Source: Larix kaempferi
Lineage: Eukaryota; Streptophyta; Pinopsida; Pinales; Pinaceae
DNA length: 64,000 bases
Direction of reading: 5' to 3'
Assembly: GCA_027924585.1 (NCBI GenBank)
Contig: BSBM01000232.1
Span: 25,083,501 to 25,147,500 of the forward strand
Shown: piece by piece, positions 46,071 to 58,478 of the stretch
Position numbering within the stretch: the first letter of the stretch is position 1
Layout: each line of letters opens with the position of its first letter
Translations under genes and position numbers: made by a program
The notes under the pieces: generated by a model
The model's database searches: none
Seen by the model: the letters and a program-made list of their open reading frames with translations, nothing else
Told to the model about the DNA's origin: nothing

Positions 46071-49024
46071 TACTAGTTCCAAAGGTTCACTTGGGGATGA
46101 CTAGGGTTCTCCTTCTAGGTGTTGTGTTTGGACTCTTGATTCATATAGAGTATTAGGCTTGAAAACATTGTTGGATCTATAAAGACAATAATTACTACAT
46201 CATATTTTGATTAACATAATGATGAGTACCTAAAAAATAGCAGAATGCTCAGTAGGAAGAATTTTAACTCTGTGTTTGTGTGCAAATGACAAGACAAAGA
46301 GACATGCAACAATTAAAGTATCCTTATTTGCAAGGGTAATGCACTTCCCTACTTTTATTGTTGCAACAATTGGATATATACAAACATGAAACATGGAAGG
46401 TTAGTTTGACTCCAAGAAGACAAGTAGAAGTATGGAAATCCATCTTTCAAATTTAGAAATAACTAAAAAATTCCAGGTCAGTGCAAACATTTTATGCAAA
46501 TCACTATTCCTCCACAAGCAAAAGTGACCACGATGAGATTTGATCTTACTTGTAGTAGCATAGAGGGAGAATTATTTTTGTAGATCCTTGTACTCATGTT
46601 TTGTTTGGATGAAAGGCTATTGATGTTGATTTTGAAATGGGAACATTTTAACACTATACTTCTTTTGACTAAATAGAGTAGAAATTTCTATTTCATCCTC
46701 ACATTGTGCTTTTTTTCCTTGATGGTAGATACTTATGCTAGACTTCTTTATTACATGTTCATCATGTGACAAGTTAACCTCTCTAACTTTGCATCTAATT
46801 TTCAAGTTATTTACTATTTTCATTTCCTTTGGAGTAAATATTCTTCGTGAACAATTCCTTTGCACAAAATAGCTAGTTAAGGTGTTGATTCAAATACAGA
46901 GCTAAAGTATTAAGACTATTTTTCCTGTTCATATATACAAATAAGTTCTAGTATGGAGAGTGAAAATACTACTAGGTAAAATGAAGTCATTCACTAAATG
47001 GCATGGCTCTACAAAACATCCAACATCATCTTCTACAAATAATGAGGGTTAGGATCACAGTCACAAGAGGAGGTATCGGGGATTGTTAAAAGGCTATTAA
47101 GGTAGATGAAGAAATCTCAATCCATTGCAAGGAAAAGATAGATGGTTTGCATTCATGGAGAGAATCTCCATGACACATGACACATATACAATAATCTCCA
47201 TGACACTTTAGCAATTCCCTCACTCTTATGACAAGTTTTAACTTAAAATTATTCATTGTGTGGTACAAAACTTATATCATAATATTGACCTCACAATAAA
47301 TATTTGTGATTTAGAAAATAATGTTAGGATTGCAAAGAAATCAACACTCACATTTATCCTTAACAATTAAGTATAATTAATGGTCAGTGGTCCTAGCAAG
47401 ATTTGGAAAAACAATTTCAAGATTTAAAGGTTCCTTTATACTACTTTGTTGTCAATGATCTATGTCCTTGTGTGTTACACAAATTATATCATAATATTGA
47501 CCTCATAATAAATACATGTGTCCTAGAAAATAAAAATAGGATTGCTAAGAAATCAACACCCTCCTTTCTCCTTAACAATTAAACATAAGTAATGGGTAGT
47601 AATCCTAACAATATTTGGAGAAACTTATTCCATATTTAGAGGTTCCTTTTTACTAATTTGTTGAGAATGCTCTGTGTCCTTATGGGTTATATATAGATGG
47701 ATCATCATGTGATTATCTACACAATCTGCAATTAATGGTTAGTACACATTTATGGATCATACCACTTCCATCCATGTTCATCATTTATTGAAAACAATCT
47801 CAAATAAAAATGCAACATATTTTAAAGATATTATTTCTTAAATCTAGTCCATGAGGTATATAAGGAAAAAATGAATGAAAAAATTAAAGCATTCGACCAT
47901 GAGGAACCATGCAACAAATGCTAAAACAAGAAGCTAGGAAATACAAAAAAATGAAAAATGCAAATGTATATAAATTACACCAAGAAAAAATAATAAATGA
48001 ATGAAATATTTAGGCCTCATATATATTGAAATGGACATTTTCCATATGATTTAAGTTGATGAAGAAAAAACTAAACAATTCATGTTCTATAGTACCAAAC
48101 TCTCTGAGAATGGTTCTTTTTCTAAGTGTTCACTTATTTGGATGATAGTAAGTTACCTTTCAAATGCTTCACACCTTGAACAATACTTTTGAACCTTGTG
48201 ATAATGTTCAATATTTTCACATGGTCCTCCTCCAAAGGATGGATATTTGACAACACTTCCTTTAGCAAGCCCTCTAAAGCAACAATAGAACACATATTTC
48301 CTTATGCAATTGAATAATGTGACCACATCTTGACCTCTAATACACATGTTAGAGAATAAACTCCTCAATTATACATCCAATTCTATTCTTTGGATTTCAA
48401 GAGTGATACAAAATACCATGAATATAAATCATGAGCTAACTCTACACTCTTTGATGATCACATAAAACTTCAAAGTTGGAAATGATGTCATAAGAACTCA
48501 CCTAGTCCTTTGGATACAATATCCTAAGTGTTTGCAAGGTAGTTGAACAAATTACATGTAAAAATTTTAAACTCGTTTCAATACCAATTCCAATGACGAT
48601 ATCATGACAATGCAATAATTAGAATTTGTGTGTAAGGTTAACCCCATTTTGTATATTAATTACTGACCATTTGTGTGGAAAATGACAAACATAATCTATA
48701 AGTTATGACATTATTAGGTCTATTCTTGTACATGTAATTCCCTTTGGTCAAGAGTATCATCTGTAGGACAGGATGTTATTCATTTTGAAAATCATCGATT
48801 CACGCCAAATCACTTAAAAATGCAGCTTTGGTGTTTGGATGTTTTAGACAACTAAAATGGGATCTACTACAAGACAATTAATAGTCACCCCATATTTACA
48901 GATAATTGATGGCACAATACTTCAGATTCTAGAAGAAAATTAACAGTGGATGAAAGTAAATTAATACAAGTAAGAGGACATGTAGGCTTCCATGAATAAC
49001 ACTTGATTATGTGATTATCTTCAG
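46071..49024. other. Long AT-rich stretch without a recognised gene
   Basis: Contains a 212 bp direct duplication (47265-47695) and otherwise only short incidental ORFs (46617-46865, 47086-47268, 48153-48368, 48885-49073, all minus). It lies between the palindrome array and the exon-like block at 49025. Confidence 0.35.
47265..47695. repeat. 212 bp tandem duplication, diverged
   Basis: TTATATCATAATATTGACCT starts both copies at 47272 and 47484. Both continue through AGGATTGC-AAGAAATCAACAC, CCTTAACAATTAA and AGGTTCCTTT-TACTA to GTGTCCTTGTGGGTTA-like ends. Confidence 0.8.
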
Positions 49025-49558
49025 GATATGAGTAGAAGAATAGAGGGAGAACAAGGTGGATCTCAAGAATCACATTGTATTTCTCTTAAAAGCATTCAAC
49101 GTAGTACTAAGAAACCAATTATGGATGAGAGTGTAGGTATTGCACATTTTTCAGACATGCCAAATGGAAATCGAAAGTTTGAATCACTATATGTTTATTC
49201 ATAGCTCAATAATCCATGCATAGAGGAAGTGTTAAATGAGGTATATCAAGTAGTGGAATCAATAGTCATTCTGACAATAGATGGAAATAGCAATGTGATG
49301 TTGGTTTATAAATATTTGGTTCAAAGTGAAGGTGGGATGCAATCTATTCTTCCCATAGAACAATATGAGGTAGGTAATAAAAGAAAGACAACAAAGGAAT
49401 CAAGTGAGCATGAGGCTACAGATTCAAGCGAGCCTAATATTAAAAGAGGAAAAATGTATAATCAAGATACTGAAATGGTTAAGTTTACTGTAGGATATGC
49501 ACATGAAGAGTTAGAGGAAACTTGTCAAGAAAATTTGAATGAAGATCAAGTGAAATAA
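49025..49558 (+). pseudogene. Exon-like ORF of unknown function with one in-frame stop
   Basis: A splice-acceptor-like GATTATCTTCAG ends at 49024 and the frame opens with ATG at 49028. It runs 58 codons to TAG at 49202-49204, then stays open in the same frame for 117 more codons to TAA at 49556-49558. The protein is hydrophilic and charged, with MRRIEGEQGGSQES-like start, a central VESIVILTIDGNSNVMLVYK segment and a lysine/glutamate-rich tail (NKRKTTKESSEHEATDSSEP). No domain is recognised. The 177-codon frame with a single stop in AT-rich sequence suggests a recent pseudogene exon rather than chance. Confidence 0.4.
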
Positions 49559-51615
49559 GAATGTGCGAACAAAATAGTTTCATTGTTGAGGTTTATAGAG
49601 TGTTAATTTGTCCACTAGGTATCATTCTCATTTTTCTCTACTCCACCAATTGTGGGTTATTTTCTTTGTTATAGTTATAATTTACCCTCCATAATTCTCC
49701 TATGGTATATTGAAATTATGCACATCTCCCATAACTCTCTAAGGATAGTCTTTATGCCAAAAATATAGCCATTCTAATAACACCACCATTTTTGTATTAC
49801 TTCTTTCTACTAATCATTTGATAAATATCCAAATTTATCAATATTTGTCCTCCTCTTAGTTCATACACACAAATAATCATTTCAAATTGTTGGTGAAAAA
49901 CATGTATCTATTTCCAACATGCATATTGCATCGATCTAGGATTGAGCTTTTATTTATAGTATACATAGTCACAGGTATGCATCTACTTCTAGTGTCAAGA
50001 TTCTATGTTGATTTATTGGATCTAAAACATAAGAATATCAATGGTTATGCAAATCCAAGGCATTTAACCCAACTTAATTGTGATCATGCTTAGTGTTCTA
50101 CATGTGTGTGTTGATTATGGCTCCTTTAATTTTTTTGAGACTTTCACTCAAGTGTGCTTAACCATGTTATTATGTAATTGGATCAACAAGGGCATTCAAA
50201 TGAGGCCTTAACTCTTTCATCAAATGGAATGAGTAGGAATGAAACTTGAATCAACCACAACACTGTGTGTGCTCATAGAATGTGCCCATTTAGCTCATGC
50301 GTAAAGTGTATCTAGCGACAAAGGCCTTCTGGATAAGAGTTGACTATATTTTGATTTCATGACCAAATATTATATTATCATCCCTAAAATCATGAAGAAC
50401 TATCCATGTATGGTTAACTTCCTTGGTCGAACTAGGCGTCATGTGGAGGTACATGACTTCGTAAAAAAGATTTCATTAGAGTTTAATGCTAATGTGTGGA
50501 GAAAATGTTAATGCTTGTAGATTTAGTGGAAATGTTGAGTTAGGACATGTATCAAAACACCTTTTTTTAACTAGAGACTAAAACTGCTAAGTGTTATGTA
50601 TTACTCAAACACATATATGCTAGGGATGACAAGTTTGTAATGAAAATACAACATTAAACTAGAAATAAGATTATTTAAGATCATTGTGGTTGAAATGCAG
50701 GAGTTCATATATGCACGTAAAACCACCTATAAACAAATCTACAGAACAAGCAAGCTTCATTAGTGCTACTTCATCCTTGAATATTTACTTGATTGATCTT
50801 GTTTGGTATATCTCTCTTTTCAAGCATTGGTCAGACCTAATAATTTCACTATCTGATCTAGAATTAGATATTATACGTTTGGTTAACATTTTAATTTAAT
50901 AATGTAAATTACAATAATATTCAAGTAAAATAATGGGTAATAAGAGTTCACCTGAGGAAACATGAAGAACACCAAAACAAAGTATATAATACCTCCGATC
51001 ACATCAAAACGCCAATTTTTCTTCTGAAGTTTCAAAATTTTTCCCTAGGCTATCTGTAACAAGTTCCAAGGGATGAGTGAAATAGCCATAGTAAAATTTC
51101 AACACCACAATTATACACTAGAAGAAATTTTATAAGTCATAGCATACATGCTATGACAATAATGCTTCAAAGAAATAACTGTGTGAAATGAATATTTACT
51201 TACCTTGTTAAAGGCTTGGAAAGTAGGATAAGATGCTTTAGTTTCATAACAAACCCCAATAAATTGTCAAAATTTAGAAAACACACGAGTGGGTTGTAGA
51301 AAGGCACAACCATAGCCATTCATTGAGCTTCTCTTTGTTTTGAGAATAATTTAATATTCTCTATTGAACAGGGCCAACCGCGTGAAGGTGGAAGCTCTTA
51401 TGGCCCCTTCCCCCTCTCACATCACTCTCAATTCCCCATACCCAATGCATGTACTTGAAAAAAACATTATGTGCAAACATGCGTATTTCATCATAAAGAA
51501 ACATTTACCATTCATTCAATAAAATATAACATTCATTAAACCTCTCATTCATTAAGTAGGCAACAAATTATGCATGACATTATATTATCAAAATAAGTAC
51601 ACAGTATTTCTTCAG
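49559..51615. other. No gene recognised
   Basis: AT-rich. ORFs at 49887-50093 and 50684-50899 (+) have no family features. This sequence lies downstream (3') of the minus-strand SET/TNPA-like gene, so it may be its 3' flank or part of the same transposon. Confidence 0.35.
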
Positions 51616-51770
51616 TCACTTCTTTCTATGTTTTTTTCTCTTTACAAAATCAACAAGAAACTCATATTCTGGAACTTGTTGTTCAGCTCTTGGTGCTTCA
51701 TCAACTTGTCGTGATGTCTACCTAGTAGAGTACTCGTGGCGTGGATTTTGCGGCAAGGGGTCTGGATTTG
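51616..51770 (-). pseudogene. Last exon of the SET/TNPA-like gene
   Basis: Acceptor ATTATTGCAG ends at 51771. The exon reads ANPDPLPQNPRHEYSTR, a TAG, then QVDEAPRAEQQVPEYEFLVD and a basic end KRKKHRKK before TGA at 51618-51616. The lysine/arginine tail looks like a nuclear localisation signal. Phase 1 at its start matches the exon before it. Confidence 0.6.
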
Positions 51771-51863
51771 CTGCAATAATGTGAAAATGTTACATTGATA
51801 TATTATGGTATTACAATGACAAGTATTTCATTTAAAAAAAACATTACAAAGGTGTTTTTTTAC

Positions 51864-51935
51864 CTATTGTGGCCACATCATGTACTTCATATTCCTGTCT
51901 AGGCTCAACCTATACAGTGTGACCCTCTACATGCT
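51864..51935 (-). pseudogene. Penultimate exon of the SET/TNPA-like gene
   Basis: 72 bp between acceptor TTTCAACTGCAG and donor G|GTAAAA. It reads EHVEGHTV, a TAG, VEPRQEYEVHDVATIG. It starts in phase 1, exactly what the donor at 59594 supplies on the far side of the retrotransposon insertion. Confidence 0.6.
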
Positions 51936-52239
51936 CTGCAGTTGAAACATGGAAAAGTACAATTAATATTCACCATTTGTGGTGAGATTTTCTTTCTACG
52001 GGTAAGATGAAAAACCCTTGGGATTAGAAAATGCCCCTAGTTTCCTACCAAAGATAGAGAGGAAACAAATAGACACTATATTCCTCCTAGATCTAGCTCA
52101 CACATCAGCTAACAAGCTATGGAAAGACAAATCAAGTAGATGGCGTACCTTACTTTGATGGTTTTCCTTTCTACTCCTAAGTTGCTCCAGCTCCAGCCTT
52201 TGATTATGGATTTATGAACATGTTCACAAAGGAAATACA

Positions 52240-53027
52240 ACACCTTCTCCAAAGCAATATATGTATAAACAAAGATATAACTATATAAATAGAGAAAGTT
52301 CCATGCATTCATCATTAAAGACATGGAAATGGGAGGAATAGGCTAAGTTATATTAATGATAAGAAAGCCAAAAGAAGTTGATTTCAATGTTATACCTTGA
52401 TGTCCAAAGTAGTAGCACCTACTTCCAATCTCTCCAACATCACCCTTGCAAGACTCATACGATCATAAGTTTAGTGCTTCCAAGATCACCCCCCATAGCT
52501 CATGGATGGCCTTCTACTTATAAGATTTGGGAGGCCAGCCACTAAGAGGATATTATGGATCTAAGTGAGGAAGATGTGGATCAAGGATATGAAAAATGCC
52601 AAGGAGGGAATGTGAGAGAGGATTCGAAGGGGGTACCTAATCCCATTAAAATATCCTTGAAATCCAAGATCCAAAATCTAGGGATAATGGCTATTCAGGG
52701 ATTTTCGCGCCCCCATAACTGAGCAAAACACAAAAATGTTGTAATTTTTGCGCCCCCATAGGCATTCAAAACGCGAAAATAATGAATTTTCATGCTTTGC
52801 ACCACTAGTAGGGCACAAAAATATCTCTAGGAGGCCTATAAATGGGTTAGGTCAAGTGGTTTTCGACCCCTAAGTTGTTGGATTTGCTTCCAAGTGTGAC
52901 TAGGGAAGGGACCAACATAATGACAGAGGGTCCTAACACCCTTAGGAGGCATAAACATCATGTTTCTCATGGTGATATGACATGGAGACTTTCAATGGTA
53001 CATAGTGTGACAATTTGAGGTGTAACA
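52240..53027 (-). repeat. LTR-like copy, 3' LTR of the gypsy relic
   Basis: Matches 58932-59545 except for about 170 extra bases (52257-52426) bordered by TCCAA on both sides, which are missing in the right copy. Contains the repeated phrase on fodder-like words CGCGCCCCCATA. The lower border is uncertain and may reach about 51980 (TGTGGTGAGATTTTC). Confidence 0.6.
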
Positions 53028-53042
53028 GATGCCCCCTAAAGT
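53028..53042 (-). other. Polypurine tract of the gypsy relic
   Basis: Minus strand ACTTTAGGGGGCATC immediately before the LTR start TGTTACACC. A close match on the + strand is at 33145-33158. Confidence 0.6.
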
Positions 53043-54179
53043 GTGAGGTCAGAAGGAATCTAATGGCCGAAACACTTTATCAAAAATTGAGTGGGTAGGG
53101 ATATCTTAAAGAGAACTAGAGAAGAGCTCCAAGAAAATATCAACAATATGTCTAACGACCCCGAGGAGAGCATACCCATACTCGGAACAATTGACTCAAA
53201 GCATGGCTGCCAACCGATACATCACAGATCCATGATAGTACTGACTCAACAATGACTGAAGACAAATAATGGCTACTAGACTACAAGTGTAGATCCATGA
53301 TAAGACGATGACACGGCCGTGACCAATACAAGAGTGGATCTGTGTCACAGTACATCAATAAGGTCACCAACATAATATCCATGTGGGAACCTACTCAAAA
53401 AATCACCATCGCAACCTGGATGTGCTAAATAAACTTCAGAACCATCCAGGGTCTTCTACCTGATCCCAAATCGATACGAATCTAACCATGTGATTACAAG
53501 GTGTTGAAGTCGAACATGGTAGAAACCAATTGATTACCGGTAAATGATGTGAACCGTTAACGAGTGCGAGGGAAATCACCAATGATGACAATGAATCCCA
53601 AGGTATCGTAGTACATCTCGGTGAAATGTGAATATATGAGTTGACGCCGAACATCCGCGAGATCATTCAATCAAAGGTCAATGATGAAAACCTACTGTCG
53701 AACATGAGGAAACCTGCCATTGAGACATGCAGGTACTAGGGTACTACGGTTGGTTCCTAAGTCTAATTCCTGGATAATGAGTTGAAGTCGACAGGAATAG
53801 ACTCGTCGAAGGAGGGCCATGATGAATCCCACATCATCGACACAAAACCGACATATGAAAGTGATATGAAGTAATGAAATAGATGAGTATGGACTGACAC
53901 GAGGATATGAAGGCTGACAATATTGCAGAGGATGACTAAGGTAAACTTCCCTTGAAAATGGAATGGCACGACAATAATGAATCGGTAGCATTGACTCAAC
54001 GAGGCAAAGACCAAGAAATAATGCAATGATGACTAAGGCATTCTTCAGGTGACTTGAAGGAGCAGGGTGACTCATAGAATTGGCATGACTTAGAGACAAG
54101 CAGATTACCCAACTGTATGACGAGATGCAAACAGGTTCCATGTTCAAGGGAGACACAAGCTGCCATAATGTTTTCTAAA
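53043..54179. other. 3' untranslated-like part of the gypsy relic
   Basis: No protein family. Minus ORFs 53436-53666 and 53692-54156 look incidental. Sequence is rich in short recurring words (GATGACGA, GTACTGACTCAAC). Confidence 0.35.
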
Positions 54180-55800
54180 ACAAACTTAGACTTATTTCTC
54201 CCCAACCCCCATCATGCTTGATGAGTACCTCTTTGTTTTTTAACGAGCTTAAGGAGGATAATAGATGCTCAGTATAGCTCATCCTTCGGATGAGTCCAAT
54301 CCCATATGTTTTACAAACCTTAGAAAGGAGGGGTTCGGTCCCAAATGGGTCCTTCGATGTTTGATTTTACGAGTCAAAGGAAGGAAAACTCGGTGATTTT
54401 TCATGTTTAGAGAGTTTGAAATAATCCAAAGAAGACTCCAAAAGTACTTTTTTCGTAAAAGTTAGTCTCCTCACCCGAAAAAAGGATAAAACAATGTGAG
54501 AGAGAACTCTTCTAATCATGATTGACTAGAGTGTTCCTTTTTCGTAAATAGTCTAAACGGTCCGAAAAAGGGATAAACTACCACCGGATAAACGTCCTTT
54601 CAAATATTTTTACGAGCGTAAAAGAAACAAGTTCGCTCAACAATCTTTTCCTATTTAGGGAGTCTTACAAGAGATTAAAGAGGACTCCATGTACAACTTT
54701 GTCATGGTTGGTGACCGAGTACAACAAAGGAAAAAGTAAACTTGGCACAGTTCCTTTTCCATAAATAGTCTAGTGAGGCCGGATAAAGATATAAACCTAT
54801 ACTCATTAGACACACCTTTTTATACAATATTTAATGAGCACGACAATGGTATTAAAAGCACTCAAAATATTTTTCATGTTTGGATCCAGAGCACAAAAAA
54901 GGAAAAAGTAAGCTCAAACCACTTTTCATGTTTTTAACCAGAGCACGAAAAGGTGAAAAGTAAGCTCGATACCTCTTACTGTTTTTAATGAGCTTGAAGA
55001 AAGGTTAAAAGAATTCTCATGGTATCTGCTTCATTTTTTAACGAGCTTGCAATAGAAAATGAACTATGCTCGGGATGATGGTTTCATTTTTTAGCGAGCT
55101 TGAAGCCGAAGCTAAACTATGCTCAAAATGAGGTCCATTGATGGGTTACTTCCCAACATCATGTCCAGAGGTTGGAAAGTTTTCCCCCAGCATAAGAAGC
55201 TGATGGATAACCTCTAGTATGATGTCCATAGGCTGGAGACATGCCCCCCAAGCTTCGTTTCATCTGCCTACTCTTCTTCTTCACCCAATTAAATTACTGG
55301 ATATAGGAAAATGATCACCAGAGGGATAGGAAGAATGAGGATTAAGTGACACAAGTAGATGAAATGAAGTTTCAAGTCCTAAATAAGGTGGGAGACTCGA
55401 CTCAATGGGAGAGGAATCTGTTTCATTTTTTAACGAGCTTGACGCAGAAAGGGAACTATGCTCATGGAGTTGGTTTCATTTTTTACGCAAGCTTGAAACC
55501 ATAGGTAAACTGTGCTTGGGGATGGTTTCATTTTTACACAAGCTCGAAACCAAAAGTAAACTATGCTTGTGAATGGTTTCATTTTTACACAAGCTCGAAA
55601 CCAAAGGTAAAATATGCTTGGGAGTGATTTCATTTTTATGGAAGCTTGAAACCAAAGGTAAACTATGCTTGGGATTGGTTCCTACCCAACATGATGTCTA
55701 GATGTTGGTAGTGTGCCCCCCATCCTAAGAAGCCAGGGGGTAACTCCATCATGATGTCCAGAGGATGGAGACATTCCTCCTATCCTTAAGGGGAAGAAAC
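54180..55800. repeat. ~51 bp tandem repeats with internal GGTTTC...GAAACC inverted repeat
   Basis: Contiguous units start near 55420, 55472, 55524, 55575 and 55626; two more occur at 55028 and 55080. Each reads GGTTTCATTTTTACACAAGC, TCGAAACC, AAAGGTAAACTATGCTTGGG. Degenerate relatives (TTTTTAACGAGCTT...AGCTCG) extend back to about 54235. A larger phrase, ATGATGTCCAGAGG-TGGAGACATGCCCCCC, recurs about 550 bp apart (55160-55250 and 55695-55775). Confidence 0.75.
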
Positions 55801-56530
55801 CATTAAAATATGTGGAAAATTCAGGGAAGTTTGATGACTGGAAGTCATGCGATGATTCGGTGTCACAAAGGAAAGCTGATCAATGGTCACGATCCTCCTG
55901 TCATAGGGAAAATACGTCACTCGAAAGAGTGTGGACACTACAACTTTCATAGCATAGACATAATCACGTCCAAGGAGCAGATTAAAATCCAAGGGACCTT
56001 GTACTACCATAACCTCAATACAGACAGTTTTCCCTCCTAAGGTGATAGGTAACTGCGGAAGGATCCCTAAAGGTCCAGTAGGCCTTCTATTGAAAGCAAG
56101 TATATGGTCAGTGACTGGCACAAGCTAAGGAGAACCTATAGCTTTCCAATTAGTTGAGGATAAAATACTAACAGAAGCTCCCTCATCCACTATAGTGAAG
56201 AATATCTCCTTATCGGCAACTCCTACATATATCTAGAAAGGAACATTTGAAGGAAGACAAGATTCTTCTAGGTTATTCCAATCAAAGGAAATGACCTCAG
56301 CACTTGGAGGAGTTCCTGTGGAAATGGACAGGATTTCCCCTTGCCTAGAAAAATCTGAACTGACCAAGAAAACATCAGTGATTTTCAATTCACTCTCAAT
56401 CGGAAAAGTAGAATGAGACGAAGATTTTATCATGGTGACTACTTCAGTCTGGGCATTCTCCAATGAAAGAGTGGGATTGAGTGGACGTGATATTGAATCG
56501 ATCACTTCAACTTCACTCTTTGAAGAAAGA
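55786..56530 (-). pseudogene. gag-pol fragment with retropepsin region of the gypsy relic
   Basis: The minus-strand reading contains IVDEGASVSILSSTNWKAIG (about 56200-56145), the V-D-E-G-A-S form of a retroviral-type protease active site. It is followed by LPITLGGKTVCIEVMVVQGP and FNLLLGRDYVYAMK (about 56045-55950). The upstream part (56530-56230) is a linker. The same frame continues on the far side of the nested LTR element with SLDGLLVDEVVDPAPSLVNP (58900-58826), so that element inserted into this coding region. Active-site D-E-G instead of D-S/T-G is, to my knowledge, a recurring form in some plant gypsy elements. RT is not found. Confidence 0.75.
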
Positions 56531-56792
56531 TGTAACAAATATAAATGTTATAAATATTAACATTTAAATACTAAATAGGTTAATTAGGGTAATTAATTAA
56601 TTACTCAAAGGGTGACTTGAAAAGTCACCTCCCTTCCCACTGAGGGTATAAAATATCCCACATAATTCTTGTAAATCATCTTATCATCTTATCATTATCA
56701 ATATTTATTATTATTTACCAATATGTGGGATTCATATTGCCTGTGGGCATTTTAGAGAAATTACGAGCGTAAAAAGAAGCTTTTATGCTTCA
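56531..56792 (+). repeat. 5' LTR of the small element, with hairpin and TATA box
   Basis: GGTGACTT-GAA-AAGTCACC (about 56611-56629) forms a hairpin, followed about 20 bp later by TATAAAATA (56647-56655). The two together are repeated in the 3' LTR, where the stem is extended to GAGGTGACTT/AAGTCACCTC. Confidence 0.9.
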
Positions 56793-56793
56793 G

Positions 56794-56805
56794 TGGTATC
56801 AGAGC
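56794..56805 (+). other. Primer-binding site of the small LTR element
   Basis: TGGTATCAGAGC, one base after the LTR; complementary to plant initiator tRNA-Met, as in the chromovirus array. Confidence 0.92.
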
Positions 56806-56879
56806 CTCGTGCTTGATTCCAGGTTTTGGATTTCCCTTGGTTTTTAACCATAAGATTAGGGGTTCCCTAAAAATAGGAT

Positions 56880-56975
56880 CTTGTCCTAAAAAAAGAAAAA
56901 GTAAAAAGAAAAAGTAAAAAGAAAAAGAAAAGAAAAAAACAAGAAAACAAAAGTAAAAAAAGAAAAAGAAAGAAG
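56880..56975. repeat. A/G-rich low-complexity tract in the leader
   Basis: Repeats of GAAAAAGTAAAAA. Lies in the leader between PBS and the coiled-coil ORF. Confidence 0.7.
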
Positions 56976-57368
56976 AAGTAAAACTACACATGGTTTTATG
57001 TGCACATGGTTTTGTGAGAAGTGGGTTTGGTTTTATTCCCTAACAAGAAACCAAAAGTGAGATTCGAACTTGGGTGGGGAAGGTAACAATCATTCCTCCC
57101 AACCACCCATTCTACACCATTTTTACAAAAATTAAAGGGAAATTAAATTAGAAGAGCACCAACACAAATAATTTTTACAAAAAGAATCATATTGAACATT
57201 GTTATTAAAAATAAAAAATTAAAAAAAAAATCAAGGAAGATTCTTTCCAAAATTCGAAAGGGAAGAAGACAAAGTCAACAAAGACTAATTATTTTCAAAG
57301 TCAGGACCAGTATCATCAAAGAAGACCAAGTCAAAGAAGAACTTGAAGCAAAGATGAAGTCATGAATT

Positions 57369-58478
57369 ATGGCGAATTCAAAATCGGAAATGACATCGCA
57401 GTCACAAGCAACATTGAACGAATTAAAGAAATCTAAAGCAACCAATATTGATTTTCAATTCGAAATTATAAAGCTAGAAATGCAAAATCGTTTAGCAGAA
57501 CAGGAGAATCAAAGACTAACAAATAAAAAACGAGATCTCTAGAATAGGTTATTAGATAAGGATAAGGAAATTTCACATCTAAGAAGCCACAATCAAAACC
57601 TGGAAGATAAAATCAGAAACTTCAAAAATGTCGAAGAATCTTTGTATGGAAGTAATAACGATTTAGAAGATGACATAAAGCGCTTAAACAAGCTTGTCAT
57701 GGATGGAAATACATAATTAATGCAAACCTAGAGAAAGCTAGAAAATCAAGAATCAGAGAGATGTCAACATCAACAACAGAGGGAAAAACTTCAGCAAGAG
57801 TATGCCGACATTAAGAAGACACATAAGCTGGAAATTAAGAAAATTAAGGACGAATTAGCAAGCAATACCGAAGAACTATTTCGACTAAGAAGTCATAACA
57901 AGACATTACTTACGAAAATCAAGAAGCTGAAACATATTCGGAAGACGGAGCATTCAAATGAAGATCTTAAAGGAAGAATACTAGAAAAGCAAGAAGAAAA
58001 CCAACACCTCAGAAAGTTTAAACAAGAACTAGAGGAACAAGTCAAGAAGTTAAAAGAGGACAAAAAGTCACAAGACGAAAGGTTCGAGAAAATTCAGAGT
58101 AACAACAATATATTGGAGAGCAAATTCAGGAAGAAGCATCCAAACTCTCTGAAAAGCAAACTCAAGTTCAAGAAAACGATGCAAAAGAACGGACAACAAG
58201 GTCTCCTTATCATCACCCAAATTATAAACGTCATTTTGACCAACGACAGGGTCAAAATGAACATACACAGATAAATTACGATGTCAGACAAGCAAGAACA
58301 TCGAATCAATACACTAAGAATCAAACAAAAAGTTACGTTCCACAAAGTGATCAAATAGCTCCAATAAAAATAGATCTTGGATGGACCACATCAGAGACGA
58401 TGCGACAGTTCTCCCTTGGGATTTGTAACTCATATCGCCTCATTTCATCAAGTGTCACCAATACTAAAGAAAGGATCT
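57369..58478 (+). pseudogene. Coiled-coil, gag-like protein of the small LTR element (broken)
   Basis: ATG at 57369 opens MANSKSEMTSQSQATLNELK. After a TAG (57540-57542), a TAA and a TAG (about 57714-57731) the same frame continues as a long Glu/Lys/Leu/Asn heptad-type coiled coil: DKEISHLRSHNQNLEDKIRN, LEIKKIKDELASNTEELFRL, KFKQELEEQVKKLKEDKKSQ. Near 58130 a frameshift leads into a Gln/Arg/His-rich tail (HFDQRQGQNEHTQINYDVRQ) ending at TAG 58478. Roughly 370 codons in all. A coiled coil plus basic Q-rich tail would suit self-assembly and RNA binding, but no known gag motif or zinc knuckle is present, so the gag call is inference. Confidence 0.6.

Noticed and set aside
51340-51480. GC-richer patch (CCAACCGCGTGAAGG...CCCCTTCCCCC) as a functional site
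   Set aside because: Isolated, with no repeat, coding or structural support.
56761-56991. Minus ORF rich in Phe/Ser/Leu as a membrane protein
   Set aside because: Arises from the GAAAAAGTAAAAA low-complexity tract in the leader of the small LTR element.
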